Shown here: piece after piece, positions 32,605 through 46,800 of the stretch
How positions within the stretch are numbered: position 1 is the stretch's first letter
How the letters are laid out: every line of letters begins with the position of its first letter
Assembly (NCBI GenBank): GCA_963970005.1
Contig: CAXAMN010025683.1
Location: 381,391 to 445,390 of the forward strand
Source: Durusdinium trenchii
Taxonomy: Eukaryota > Sar > Dinophyceae > Suessiales > Symbiodiniaceae
Length of the DNA: 64,000 nucleotides
Reading direction: 5' to 3'
Notes under the pieces: generated by a model
The model's database searches: none
Told to the model about the DNA's origin: nothing
The model's input: the letters and a program-made list of their open reading frames with translations, nothing else
Translations under genes and position numbers: made by a program

Positions 32605-35600
32605 GGCGGCGGGACCGCGGGGTCCAAGCGTCCGAGTTGGTATGGTTTGGTTGAAAGAACCGGGGCACTGTTTTCGAATGACAGATCCAAAAGCTGATGA
32701 AGAACTTATTTTTGAGTTGATTCGTGTGATTCAATCTTTGCCTTGATCTTTAAATTAAATGCCGCCTTTCGGCAAACACTAGCGCCAAAACGAGGTTAGA
32801 CTGCCGACCAGCTGGAGCCTTGAGCCAAGCCACTGTTCCCAGCTTCATGGATGAGTTCACCCACCAAAGTCACATTGTTGGTTATATATGTAGTATATAT
32901 AGCATATATTCTATAATATAAATCAAACCGGTGCTTTTTATCGTTTGGTTGTCTGGTGGGACCGACTTGAAAAGGATGTAGCCCCTGGGAAAGCTGGGCT
33001 GTTTTTGCTTGTTTGGAGTAGCAGGGTTCCCATGCCCTGGACTCAAAAGCTTGGAATCTGCCCTCAGACCCAGCAGGTTGGTAAAATAATCTGGGTTTTT
33101 GGAGGGACTACACGACATCATGTCCTCAATCGAAGTGTGAAGAACTTCTCGGATCATACAGGTGAGAATTCTAGACTCTAGCGACCAACATGACAAACAA
33201 CATCTATACCATTGCTCCAATGCATGTTTACATGTATATATTGTTCTACACTTTTATAAATATGCTTCTATATGTCAACTAATGCATTGGGGTGGTATTC
33301 CCCTTCTGGCTTTGTCGCAGAAAAAGAAGGGTCTGGTCCGTGGTGTCTTGGGCGTAGTGCAGATTCCTCTTCAAGCTCTTCCGCTTGGCAGAAACTGGTG
33401 AAGAATCCCCTCAAAAATCAGGACATGCTTCACCAGCTTAGCAGCTTCACCAGCTTAGCAGCTTAGAATTCATTATAGTTATTTACCAGAATAATTAGAA
33501 TTGTAATAGCAAACATTGTTACTACCAGCAAGGCACTTGTTACTAGCGATGCACTTGTTACTACTGCGCGCCCTGAAGGACCGAACGGATCCCATCCACC
33601 CGGCGCCGTTTTGGGATTCGACGGTCCCCGCCATTGAGCGGGGTGCTTCTGATAAGGCCAATGGGACAAAACACGTCTCCATTCGTTGGTCTTCCAGGCA
33701 TCTCGAGGGATTTCTATCCAAGCAAAACCAGAAGGGGTCCTTCCTTGATATCTGTAAATACCAAAAAGAACCACCCTCTTCCCCAATGAAGCAGCATCGC
33801 TCACAAAAAAAAAACTGACAATGACGAGGCCAAACACTCCCTCTATTGCATTAAACTTAACCACATTCGCCTCAGGTCAACCACCCCAATGATTCCCAAT
33901 TATGTGCCATGGAGTCTCTGGGAAGCAGTTCTCACCATAAAATGGCCGCTCTTGGCCCGAGTTCGGAGGCGGCTGAAGGGACCGAGTGCGGCTTGGTTCA
34001 TGTCTTTTTTTGGGGGGCTCCAAATGGCTTCAAGCTTCAAGGTAGTGTCTTGAAATTGCTCCCCGAGCTGCCGAAGCTCGAAGCCACGTCTCACAGTCGC
34101 AAGGACGTGCGGCTGGAGTAAGTTGTTGCTTTCAGATCTGAAAACGGGAAGCACAGAACAAGGCTGGGAGAGATTCTGGGCAAGCAACGGCAACGATCAT
34201 AATTAGACTCGGCTTTAAAAATCAAAGGCTTGCGCGATCTTGCGCCAGCACCACCCAAAGGGCCCAAAGGGCCCAAGGGGTGGTTTATAGGCCCCCCCCA
34301 CTATGTTTGAACCAATCACCATCATTTGGGTGCTGCTGGTGATGACTATTTGGTCAAACTGGCGGAACCCAAAGGAGTTCGTTCTGCGAATGACATGCGA
34401 ATTATGTTTCGTAAGGCATGATGCACCGCGGAGAAGGGGTTCTGCTCTCTGGGCAGAACCTTCGCGGTCCAGTCCAGAAGACAAGGAAACAATGAGGAGC
34501 AAAGCATATGGGTGTGGGTCACTGTTGGACCCAGGTTGCCCACCGAAAATGAACAGAATACCCGTCAACCTTTTAGGGTGAGATCCAGGCGACCCACAGC
34601 CATATGGCTGCCAAGGTGTTAGGTAGTGGTATGTAATTACCTGGCCATGCTGAACACTTTGTGTGCTCCACCCAGAATCAAGGCCATTCCAAGCTGCGGC
34701 AGTGGAGGTGCACGATTCGGCTGGACGTGCCGGGCAAGCGGCGACGTTTCTATCTGCACTGATAACTAGGGACCGGATGGTTTTGGTATGGCAAGGTATC
34801 GCAGCTATCAGCTGACAACACACACAAAGGGACCAAGAAGATCTGAGCTGTCCAAAGACAGTTATATACAGTAGTTGTTCAAAGAGATCTTGCTGATATC
34901 CATCAACTGAAGAACCCGTTTTCATCCATGGAGTGACCAAGTGACCAGGTCAGGTAAATCACAGAAGACCTACATAGACCTCGAAACAGCTCTTGGCAAA
35001 ACCCCAATTTCCATCGGACCCATCCCACAACACCGCTCGAGGTCAGGTCCTCCGGTCAAATGGAGGCATGACGATCTCAACAAAAGAATACTTCATGCTG
35101 CGAAAGACAGGCCATTTACGTTCGGCCATTTGAATTCTGTCAAAGGTGCTTTCCAGGACAAGAACAGGAAACACTCCTTTTACTTCAGGAGCACCAACAC
35201 ACATTCCGCTTCATCCAGCTCTCCATCGTGACACCCTGATGGTGCCCATCGGTTCGGCGGCAGTGCCCTGCCGCGCACGGAACGCTCGTCATTTTGCGGT
35301 CCGTGGGATCGTGTCCACTCGGCTTCGTGAGCTTCGAGGCTTCATTCGAAGAAATCTCACAGGGCTCTCAGTTTGAGTTCGTTGGGATCTTAGAGCCCCT
35401 AGAAATATTGTATATATATATATATGTTATATTATAGAATCTTATTTTGCATCTGTTGTTGGCACTAGTGACCCTGAAGTTTCGGGGATCCTGAGGTTTT
35501 CTTGTCGGAGCAAACCCAAGTTTTCTCCAAGTATGGAACATTTATTACATACCCTAAATGGGTAGACCCCTGAAACTACCCTAAATGTAGACAAATATGC

Positions 35601-37790
35601 CAGTCCCATGGAGTGTCTGGGAAGGAACGATCATGTACAGCGAGGTGATTCCCATGGTCACTCTATTGCACGGCACCCACTGAGGAGGTGCGGAACAAAA
35701 AGGTTTGGGAAATTGGTATTGGTCCAGAGTCATTCCCAAACACTCCATGAACCTAGCCTAACAATGACCAAACTTGCAGTGCTTGAAGAGGGGTCAGGTC
35801 AAGCTTCCAGTCATTTCCTGCTATCTCAGCAAATGTCTACTGTCATGACCTCCACCTTTTGTTGTTTGTTCGCACCTGTGGCTGCGAGAAACACCTGTTG
35901 CTTTGCCTGCTTGGCCGAGCCAGCTGCCATTAGTGTGGCTTGTTCCAATCGATACCTGGACATTTGTTACGGCCTGTAGTGATGTCTCGCTATGGTTCTT
36001 TGCGACACTTACGGACGATCTGGTTCGCCATCGACCTGAGTTTCTCCACATCTGGTCTGAACGAAAAAAGGCACGCTGAGGACCTGCGTTTCTCCGGCTG
36101 GATCAGACGTGGCGCCGTTACTGACCTACATCGGTCGGGGGGGTGGGTCGCACGGTTGCGAGGTATGGCGGAGGATGCTTGAGAAATCCGAGAGGTATGG
36201 CACGGTAGACCAAACCGAACCCCGGTATGGCGCCTGGTTTTAGGGGTGGGGTAAGCCTTGTGGGTGTCGTTTGTCCCAAGGATGGCTGGTTGAACAAGCT
36301 TCCTTTGCATGCAAAGCCGGAAGTTGATCTTGGAATAGGTGACATATTGCATGACGTGGATATGTTGCTATAAGCATGAGTCGAATCTTACAAAGGACAA
36401 CCAATGAACTACACTAGATTACTTATAGGTTTCTGTTTGGGATAAAGGTACATCTACAAGTGGCTTGTGGGTTGGGCAAGCGGTGGTCACAAATTGGTCA
36501 GGATCAGCTGGAAGAAACTGCGGGGACTGGGAAGATGCAGCTGTACCGCCACAAGGTCTAAGGTCAACATAGGTCAACCACCAAACCATTGCCTTTGGCG
36601 AACGCATGTCACCTGAGTGGCCTGCATTCTCGCAACAAACACATGATTCAACACACCAAAGCGCAATGCGGACCCTTTGGACAGCGCTCCGTGCATGATC
36701 GGCACAGAATGCCGAATGTGATGGCTTTGGAAGATGCCTCAACACTAGGGACTTCGGACCAAATGCCTGTCCTGCTTCTCCTGCCATGAATTCAACCACA
36801 AAGAACGTATAAATGTATGAAGCAAAATCTAAAATCAGATCAACCAAATTGATTCACCGCGCAAAAAACAAACACAATCAGAGATCCCGACCGTATGAAT
36901 GCCGGTCCTGTGGCCCTCCTAGTCTTGGCACTCCTCGTCTAGGCCCGACTGGCCCGACTGGTCCCTTTGAGCTGAGACATGGACGGCATCGCATGGGGTG
37001 GACGTCTCAGGATCGCGTGGGATCTGACGTCGTGGGACTGGCCGATGGCTGGTTCTTTTGTTCTAAGCAATGTTAGTTTCATGGAGTGTCTGGGGATGGC
37101 AGGTGGCTTTCCAAAACGCGGAGACGGGTCAGGACCGAGGACGGAAGACCAACTAGGCACCCCCCACAACAATCACAGCTACCGTTGGCCTGGCTTGTGC
37201 TACATAGTGCTTTATTTATTATGTTTTCGGCCTTCTTTCACATATCAAAGTTGAATAAAATACATGTTTTGCAATGCCAGCCACACATGAAGGTTCCAAC
37301 CATGCATATTATGACACCAACTATATGATCGTATGACTCATTATATTGTATTGTTATATTAAGATGTCACACAGTAATACAGAATATATCATGATATACG
37401 TTGATGACATCTTTCTTTCTTTCTTTCTTTCAATTGGACACTTCGATTGGACGGATCGGCAGGTCGTTGATGACATATCGAAATCAAATTCTGTCAGCGG
37501 TTATGGCACTCATTTTCGATCTCCCGGATCCTGAATGCCATGAAAAACGATGGCCCGGTGAGACTCCTCATGGCCCACGTGAACGATCCTCTGTCCTGAG
37601 ACCCAAAACGATCCGAAACTCAACCCCAAAATGCAACCAACATCGAGGTCATCATTGAATGATCTACAGTAAATTTATCAACAAAAAGGCCGCAGACATA
37701 TCAACCAGCCAATACAGTCTTACAAACCAATCTGACCAGATGGACCAATCTGACCTCTGACCGGCGGGCCGATTGGTCAAATCGGCGGCC
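32605..37790. other. Apparent intergenic region between VGC-A and VGC-B
   Basis: Between the VGC-A stop codon and the candidate VGC-B start. It contains AT-rich runs (32,880-32,920; 35,409-35,430), a CTTT repeat (37,411-37,430), a TAGTAGCGATGCC remnant (33,528-33,560) and several copies of the CATGGAGTGTCTGGG motif (33,905; 35,600; 35,742 inverted; 37,079). A 242-codon minus-strand open frame at 34,215-34,940 has no recognisable motif. No promoter element is recognisable; dinoflagellate genes generally lack TATA boxes. Confidence 0.45.
37411..37430. repeat. (CTTT)n microsatellite
   Basis: Five CTTT units. Confidence 0.9.
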
Positions 37791-37880
37791 TTAGGCCGTG
37801 CGTTTGCTGCTGCGCTCTTGTTGGGCGATGCTCATGGATTTCACCTCGGTGTTTAAGACCGCCAGGCTCGCCTTCATCTC
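37791..37880 (-). CDS. VGC-A exon A27: C-terminus and stop
   Basis: 29 codons and TAA. Encodes EMKASLAVLNTEVKSMSIAQ then QERSSKRTA. It predicts an amphipathic helix followed by a basic tail. Acceptor AAG|G in phase 0, joining exon A26 after its final Met. Confidence 0.88.
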   Translation of the reverse strand, partial: EMKASLAVLNTEVKSMSIAQQERSSKRTA

Positions 37881-40800
37881 CTTGGAGCGGGAGGCAGGGC
37901 TTCCCAAGGCTTCCCTAAAAGGCGGCTAAGTAAAACACGGGATGGGTCGTTTTATTGAAGGGTGTGAAAGAAGGTGGTGCTACAGTGAACTGATTTCAAT
38001 GATTCTGAGGCCTATTTCAGACTCTATTGGGATTCATGAACATTTCAGGTGTCACACTGATGACCGGGAGCTTCTTCAAAAGAGTCTCCAGGTTATAGAT
38101 CTTGCGAAAAACAGGTTCCGAATTTGGACGATGAGATGTCGAATCAACGGAACAGGAAGTACAAAGAACATACAGACATATATGCCAACAAAACACATAA
38201 ACTAACTATATATATAATGGAATTGAAAAAAAGAAAACACCATGTGGCTCGGATTAAACACCATGAAAACCACTCGTATAGAATATGGTATAATATATAT
38301 ATATATCTTTTGAGTTTTGTCCGCACCGTTCCGCGGTGTGCGAACGCCGCACCGTGTCGCCGAGTTCGAGTTCGGTGGTGCTCGGCGAAGCGTGGGTCCA
38401 AGGAACGGCGACCATCTCCTGTAGGGCTTTGGTGGCCAACAGGGTGGCCACCGTGTCGCTCTTCTTGACCTCTCCGCGGATCTTCAGCATGCCCTGCGCT
38501 TCGATGTTTGGCTGTGGGTCCAGGTCTGGATGTCCCAGTCAGCCTGGTGGGTGGACATCCCGAACGAAGCGAGGAATCTTTTCATTTGACCCACAGTCAT
38601 TTGTTCAGTTTCTCACCTGAGGAGGACGAGGGTTCTTGTGAACAACAGTTCATGAAAAGGATAGATCCCTTGCCGGACAGGATCAGCGAATTTCATGTTT
38701 GGGGTAGTATGATAGTAGTATAGCGGTGATCTTTGAAGGGTCTCTTCATTGATTCTCCTGTATGCTATGTCACCAGAACAATTCCATTGGAGGAACCAAA
38801 TGGGCACGTAGACAAATGTACTGCTCAGGTCCTGAATGGAGGAATCGTTGAAGAACAAACGTTCCCTTCAATGGTCAGCTTTCTTGAGGAAACAAACAAA
38901 TGATAACACATTTAATTTAATTGGCCTTAGAGGCTAACGTTGACCGTACTTACCGTAATACTCATTATTAATATTCACTACGTTCCACATTGAAAACACT
39001 CTAGCGGCACCCTTTTTGACGACCAACGTGATGCCAAATCCACATTTGAGTGGATCAGTTTTACCCAAAAAGATTGAGCCCATCCACCAGAGTTGTTTTC
39101 CAACCGCCTGATATGCCGTGGGTTGAGTCATTTGGCGCGACTTTCTTGAGGTTCTCGATGATTCTCGCAACTATCTGGCAGGAATGGGCATCCCAAAGAT
39201 TGAACTCTTCAAATACAGGTTGCAGTGTGGCTCTGTTCTTCTCTACCACCCCCAAACAAGAACAAGCAATCACCTCTGTTGTGCATCGGCCCTCGCTGAT
39301 CCCCCTCCATCGGCCCTCGCCGACCCTCGGTTGCCTGAACCAACTCGGTGACATCCATCGTGCCACTGCCATCTGCATCGATGACCTGTGTTGGTCGTCA
39401 CAGCTTGGTCAGAGTATTTGCTGTTAGATACCGGCGGCTTCGAGGGCTAAGTTTACGCTACTATGCACAAGTTTAACCGAGCATGGAACAGTTGGTTTGC
39501 GTTTCTTCATAGATTCGCCAACCAACCTGTGGAATGTCATACCGGAAAGGATGAGGTTTTATGAAGATTTCATTGAACATCATAGACCACTTGGACACAT
39601 GAAATAAAGGGTAGCGTGAAATAGCGTGAAATACTCGTGAAGTAGCATAAATGCTACTAGGGGCTCCTGGCCTTGCTACTAGGAACAAGAAGCTACTAGG
39701 GGCTCCGTTGGGCATGAAAGCACAAGTTTATCCGTGAAGTTGGACCCTCCCAGAACATGATTCAGTGGTACTTGGGGACACGTGGTGGTTCCAAAGGTTG
39801 CAGGGAAGACTTCGTTCTGATATAATATGTCTGAAACCAAGGTCCTTGATTGATATTGTACTTGTTTAAAACGGGTTAAACAAACAGCACCAAAAAATAA
39901 AAACAAACAAGTGAGCACAGGGTAAACTTAGGCGCGACAACATGTATTGAGTAAACTTTGATGTGGGCAAATGCACAAGTTTACTAGCGAGGTCTGAAGT
40001 TGAGGATATATTATAATATGATTTCATCTTAGATACATATCATATTGCAATTTAATAGCAGTTTTAGACTGTTTCATAACAAACATCAACACTGATAGCA
40101 TGATTTTTCTACCCAGGTTATCTTGGATGGATGGAGGTGCAACATCTCCATCGAATGGCAGGCAAGGCAAAGAAAGAAAACGGACGGAAAGGAGCTTCAT
40201 CAGGCTGGAGCATGTCTTCACCTGCCAACACCCTTCGGAAGGCGCATTTGGTAGGGAACGTTTTTGGTAAATTCTTTACATCCTTCAGTTAACGGTTGCA
40301 TGGTATAAAACGACTTTGGCTACGGCTAGGCTACTTGGACCCTCCAAAGTACGACACAGACTCATGACCCAAACCCACGAAAGAAACGGTGCTACTTGGA
40401 GGTCTACATCCAAACCTCCTTACCTCGGCTGTATGAAAAACACATCTCCGCAGCTGTCTGGAAAACCTTCCGTCTTGAAACAAAAGGAAACGCCCGGGAC
40501 GTTGGAGCTCTGGTGTAGCAGTGTAGCCATAGATTGAACATCCCACCGACAAGTCGGCCCAAGTTCTCCAAATTTGGTTCGACAAGCAAAGACCCCTGCA
40601 AGCTACATCTCAACAGCATGATCAACACTTGTTAAATGCCCAATTCCATACCTGGACCATCCAATGGGTGTCCAATGGAGATTCCTAAGTAGTGTAGTAC
40701 GGTAGTCCAGATATATAGTCAGTCTATGTGTTCGGAGATGTCTTTTGCAAGAATCGTCAGAGATGTTCTTTGCTCCCTCAGATGCTGTTACTTTATCCTT

Positions 40801-43800
40801 TTGGAGGCCCAAACATGACCACGCAAAGAGCCATGTGGCTTTCAAACTGGGCTCGCCACGTGGCACGCTTTCGAGCGTCGAACCACCGGCCGCCCCACCT
40901 CGAAGAGGTTGGCCCGATCCGGCGGGAGGTCCAATTCATCCATCAAGGTCTGAACGGTGCGGTCCTGACGTCGGGTCCGGTCGGGTCCGTTCAACCATGA
41001 AAGGATATATATATATATGTCCAACCACTCCATGTATGGAATATTGATCCCCCCAAAAGCCCATATACATATATGCAGAAAGAAGACGCTAGGGATTCCC
41101 GGCCCACCATGGTTCAAATGAGCCTTTGCTAAACAACCATGGTTTTACTAAGGGTTATATAATATATCATATGCCAAACAATGCATGCATGGAATATTTA
41201 CATGCATCATATATATATATATATACATAATATCATAAATTCATGGCCCACCATTGTTAAAATCGGTCTTTACCAAAAAACAGCCATAGATTCACTAAGA
41301 ATTTTAAACAGTTATATCCAAAACACTCCATGTATGAAAGAATTACCTGTAGCCTATATTATGTATATATATATTATATATTCTTTATACATCCTCGAGA
41401 TTCAAGGCCCACCAATGGTCTGATGGATCTTTACCAAATAACCCTGGTTTTACTAATGACTTTGTTATGTATATATATATATTCCAAACACTCCATGTTA
41501 TGGAATATGGATCTATAGCACTATCTATAGCCTATACTTGTATGAGGGATTCCTGGCCCACCTTGGTTTGGATGGGTCTTTCCCAAACAGCCATAGTTTA
41601 CACATATTTTTATATATAAACACTCCATATACGGAATATGGTGGCATTTTGGTAAGGACTCCATACATGGTACATATTCCATGAAGTATTTAATATATAT
41701 ATATACTAATTATATATATATACTATTATGCATGCATGTATTGTACCAGCAATCCTTGCTCTCTTCTAATTGAACCCCCTCTCAGCACCAAATTGCCATC
41801 CCCTTCAACGTAACCAGCAGATTGGCACAAGCAATATCTTCTGAAACAGCTATGTAAGATAGTTATACAAGTGTGCTAAAGATCGTCATATCACGATGTG
41901 AACTTTGCAGCACATGCTTTGAGCGTCATTTGGACCCATCCGGTGCTACGTTTGGAAGAGGTAGAGTGTAGAACCTTTCGAAGAGAGCTCTTAGCCTGGT
42001 GTGGATGCACCAGGCACCGGGCATGTTCCACTCACCTGTCATCCGCTTCACTTCTGAAGACTGACGTTCCCGTCGAGGCAGGTCATGCAAGGAGTCAAGT
42101 CAGCTTGATCTTCCGTTGAAAGAAACTCCAAAATCAGAAACGTCAACGTTGCCAACTGGAACCACCCCTTGCGTCAATTGGACTTCCTGCCGATGTCCAT
42201 CGCAAACACCCAAACATTCGACCAACATCCCTGGATCAATCGAGATGTCGAAACGAACGAATCATCCGAGTCCTGGATCACCAACAAGAAGAGTTCTTTG
42301 CTAATGGCCTCAACCCCGCGAGCGGTTTCAGAGTTTCGGCGTTTTTTTTTCCGGCAGGACTGGTCTCTGTTACGCATGTTCTTCTCCTTCAGAGACGCCG
42401 GTGGGTCCCACCACGCGCAAGGTCAACGGACCGAACGCTGTGTCCGCCACGCCACACGTAAGACCGACCGCATCACCTGGGAGCATCATCATCATCATCA
42501 TCATCACTGAGCAGTCAGCAGATGATGAAGTCAGTGGAATGCTTTCAATTAAGGCGAATGTCCACACGTTTTGAAGAGATGTGGTGGCATGGTGGCATGG
42601 CGCATGGCGCAAGAAAAATCCCGTGAAAGAAACGTACTCAGGTCTGCATGTTGGCCAGTCTTACGACATGACGTGCAGAATTGTCCGTTTGAGGTGCCAT
42701 GGCTCTTCTGGATGATGCTGGTCTTGACCAGTCCAGCAGTTTGAAAAAGGTCTGCAGCCTTTATGACTTTGAAAATGGTTTGGGTTCGATTTGGACCTTT
42801 TATTCTGTGCTTCCCTTTTTCCTTTTGGTTCCTTTCCAAGCCGGGGCAACGAGCCGCACTCGGACCTTCGCCCAGCACTCGGACCATGGCCCCCCACGAT
42901 CTCGTGGATGTCTTCATCGGTGTAGGCGGAGCTGGGCTCGTTCAGGTCCAAGGTGTTCCGTGTTTTGGAGGCCTCAGGAGGAGTCCAGGAGTCGACTGAG
43001 TGTTTCGTTGTTCTTTGCGCGTGGAAAATCGAAAAAAGTGACACAACACAGCCTGTGAAAACTATCATGTGCCTGTGACAAAGGCGCCTTTGGCACTTTG
43101 GGAAGAGCTTGGTTCGTTCGCAAAAGGAACTTCAGGCGCTCTTGTTTTCATCGGAATTCCTTCGTGATAGTTGTAACATGTAACCTGTTCTTGGAGCTGA
43201 CCTCGAGCTGAACTCGAGGTAATCAATTAAGGAAAGAAGCAAAGGTCTTGTCTGTGAGAATTGTTTAAAGACAGGATCGACTTCCTGAGTCTCACGGCTT
43301 TTCTGCCCCCGTTCTGCACCCGCAGCAGCACGGCGACAGCTGAGCGACCTCCGGTTTCACCGGGTCCCGCACGCCAATCTGACCTGCTTCGTCAGCCTCT
43401 TGGAAGGATCGATACGCTTGGGCGAACTTCTTCAGCAGTTCGCCTGGAAGAGAAGAGCGACATGTCCTGATGATGTGAGGATAGATGGTCCTATGCATGA
43501 TGGGTGGACCCGCTGGATACCCAGGACCACAGATCGACGGATCGGTGGTAGGATCGACAGATACAAAGACGTGCCACGCAACCATCATGATCCACACCCT
43601 CCATGGTCAACCCAGCGAAAGCACGAGATGGACACATCCATGAGTGCTCTGGGTTTCTAGCCCAGTGGTAAGACATTACAAGGCTTTGTTGGGTGAAGTC
43701 CCTTGGCATGGTGGTTTGGAGAATGTGAACAAAAAGCGGATCCCTCTTCGGTCAAGGCCAAACCATTTTCAGCCTCCAAGACTTCTCCAGTGGTTGGAAC

Positions 43801-46800
43801 ATTCGCCTCTAGGTAACATGAACTAGCGACTGTGCAGAACGAGGATTCGGTGCTTAGAATCGGAACGAACCTGCTGAACCTGCTGAGCAAATGTTTCTGT
43901 TTCAGGTGTTGCTGAGCACAGCTACTGCCCAAGCCTACCATAATCAAATCTGGTGACACCAACAAGCTGGTATGATGTGAAACCAGGCCCTGAGCTCTGT
44001 CCCTATCTCTCTCTCTCTCTCTTATTAGGTTGGAGGCCACCGCTATTAGATTGGAGGCCATCGCTACGTAGTAGGTTGGAGGCCATTACAAATAGGTTGG
44101 CCTCTCTTCTCTCCCTATCTGTATCTCTCTTTACAAATTCACCATTCTCCCAATGCCCAGTCACGTGTGGTCCGCGCGATACCTGATGGCGGCAGCTGCT
44201 CCATTGACGTGTACAACACCGTGTATATATATTAATGTATTATTAAGTTATTATATGACCATACAATACATAAATATATATATATGTAGTTATACAATAT
44301 TATGCATATAAATATCAGGATGCCGTCAGGGTGCATACTTCTGGATACATCCCAAAAGGGAGGGCCCAGGTATGGTCATACCCACCTGATTGACTTCGAC
44401 GAAAGCCTGAAGACTCCAAACCACACTTTCGGACACTTGACGTGTGTTCATTCACCACGGTCGCCCACACGACTCAAAGCGGAATCACCCTGCACCAAAA
44501 ATAAGGTGACACCAAATCAGCACATTCAACCTTTGAGTCACGCATGCTCTGAGTCCACACAGCTCCTGCAGAGGTATCGGTATCTACATCATGACATGAG
44601 ATTGCTTGCCCTATCTTACTTTGGGCTCCAAGTAGTTTTCTTAACCGCGAATAAGACTGAAGAAACAATACAACGATTCAGGTTGCAACTGATTTCCCCA
44701 CACCCGGGGCTTTCCAATCGGAATTTTGGAGAAACGTTCTCCGTTACGGTCCGGTTCTCCAACAGAACACCGAGCTGCGGATGGATTCACGAGCGTGTTG
44801 CTCGGAAGTAGTTGCCTCTGTCTCCTGCCGACATCGGATGCGTTAGGACCCGGCACCCATCGAAGCGTTAGGATGAACGGACCCAAGGTCACCCGCCCAA
44901 ACACGCAAGGTCACGCAGCATATTCGCCTCCATTGTGGTTGACCCAGGGTCAATGCGAGCATATAATTCTAGTTGTGTTTTCCTGTCTGGGTGGCCGGAA
45001 AGCCTTTGACTGGGTCTGCGTGGGTGTGATAAACACAACATGATCAAATATGATCTTCTTCGCTTCTCCTAGCAAGTGCTGAGGAAATTTGACAAGGCAC
45101 CCTGGACATGGGTGGCCCAAATAAACATCGCTGTGCTGAAAGTCGAAGCAGGCCGTCTTACCTTTGGGTTCATGATCGTCACTCAAGGCTGGAGTGACAC
45201 CCCAAACTCATTTGGGATGAAGAAATCACCAGAAGCCTCCTGAGAGGAACATCAGATCAGTGGCTATTGCTAGATTTGCTAGGTAGGTCGCTAGGTCTTT
45301 CATGTTCAATAATATCCAAGTCAGTGGAATTTCCATGTTCAAATACGTGCGCAGTATGCCACCAAGAACATAGAAGGTAGTGGTGAATGCAAAAAAAACA
45401 AACCAAGTTGCTAGTGAAACCTGGTCACAGGAGAAAGCCGTGTGTGACTACGAGGGTACCGCTTGTATGTTGTACATAGCCGCTACCATAGGATTCCCAA
45501 AGACTGACATAGTAGTGGTGCCTTGGCCGCTCGCATGGTGATGTCCACGTAGACCTGCGGGCACGAAGTCGACTGAGGCATCACATGGTCCATGTCCCCA
45601 TCAATTTGCTTATATACCTTTGTTGACACCAACATCATTTGCTCCTATAGCTTGTAGTCGTAGTTCTTGACCGGTAGGGCTCAAACCATCTGGGATTCAC
45701 TGTGGCGGAAAGTCTGATTTAGATGGACCTGCTGTAATCGAACCACACATATTCAAAAATTGAATTCATGGAGTCATGCCCCAAGAAGCCTGATAGGTAA
45801 CACATGGATCCCATGTTCTGCACAGCTCTGTGCCCCTGTGCGTATATAGGGCTGGGCATCGTGGGCGAGGCCACGTCCCACGTCACCTTCGATCAATGGC
45901 CCGGCAAGAAGCACCACCCATCCATCGTTCTCCAAGGGACAGCCAAGATCACATTGAAGATACCTCATGCGCATGGATCCAAGGATGGAGCAAAAGCAAG
46001 GGAAATGTTGAATCATCACCTTTGGAGACCCTACTCCTGTGCAAAAATGACGATGTCTGTCATCTTGGAGGTGAGTCGATCACTGAAGCTCTTGTGCAAA
46101 GAGATGGTGACCGTCTGAACAAAAGATTGTGCGTCGATCAGTTGGGGTTGATGAGCGGTCAATTACCTTTTTAAAGGTGAATACTTGGAATTGAGAGACG
46201 CATGCCGACCCTGATTACATCCAACCACGCATCCATCCGTTTCCAAAAGAGACCTGGCCAAGGAGGTCCCCTAACCCACAAAGCGATGAAACGGTGTTGC
46301 CCTTATATATGTATATTTGTATATGTATATTGTATATTTATATTATTTCTATTTAAGTATAACGATTTATGCATGGTGTGGCAATAAATCGCATATATAT
46401 AATTATATATGAAAACCAGGTTTTTGCCACGACAAATTTCCAAGGTTTGGTCACTTAAGGTATATCATGGTTATATATATATATATGGAGTATATAGTAT
46501 ATACGTAGGTTGTATGCACTATACCTTTTCTACTTTTGGACACAAGGACACACCATGTGTCCACCTCCGTACCCGCCACAGGCACCTAAGGTCACCAACA
46601 TATAGCTAATGATGTAGCCTGCCACGAAGGCAAAACCGTAGTCCAACTCTTCCTCGGAGGCTCCCGGCGATCACATTGTCACGCCACTGACATTGTACGG
46701 CGAGCCCGGACAGGCCAGGGTCGATGGGTTTGAGGAAAAAACCGTGTTTCAACCAAACGCAGGTATTGAAGTGTTTTGAAACATAATCATTGCATAATTT

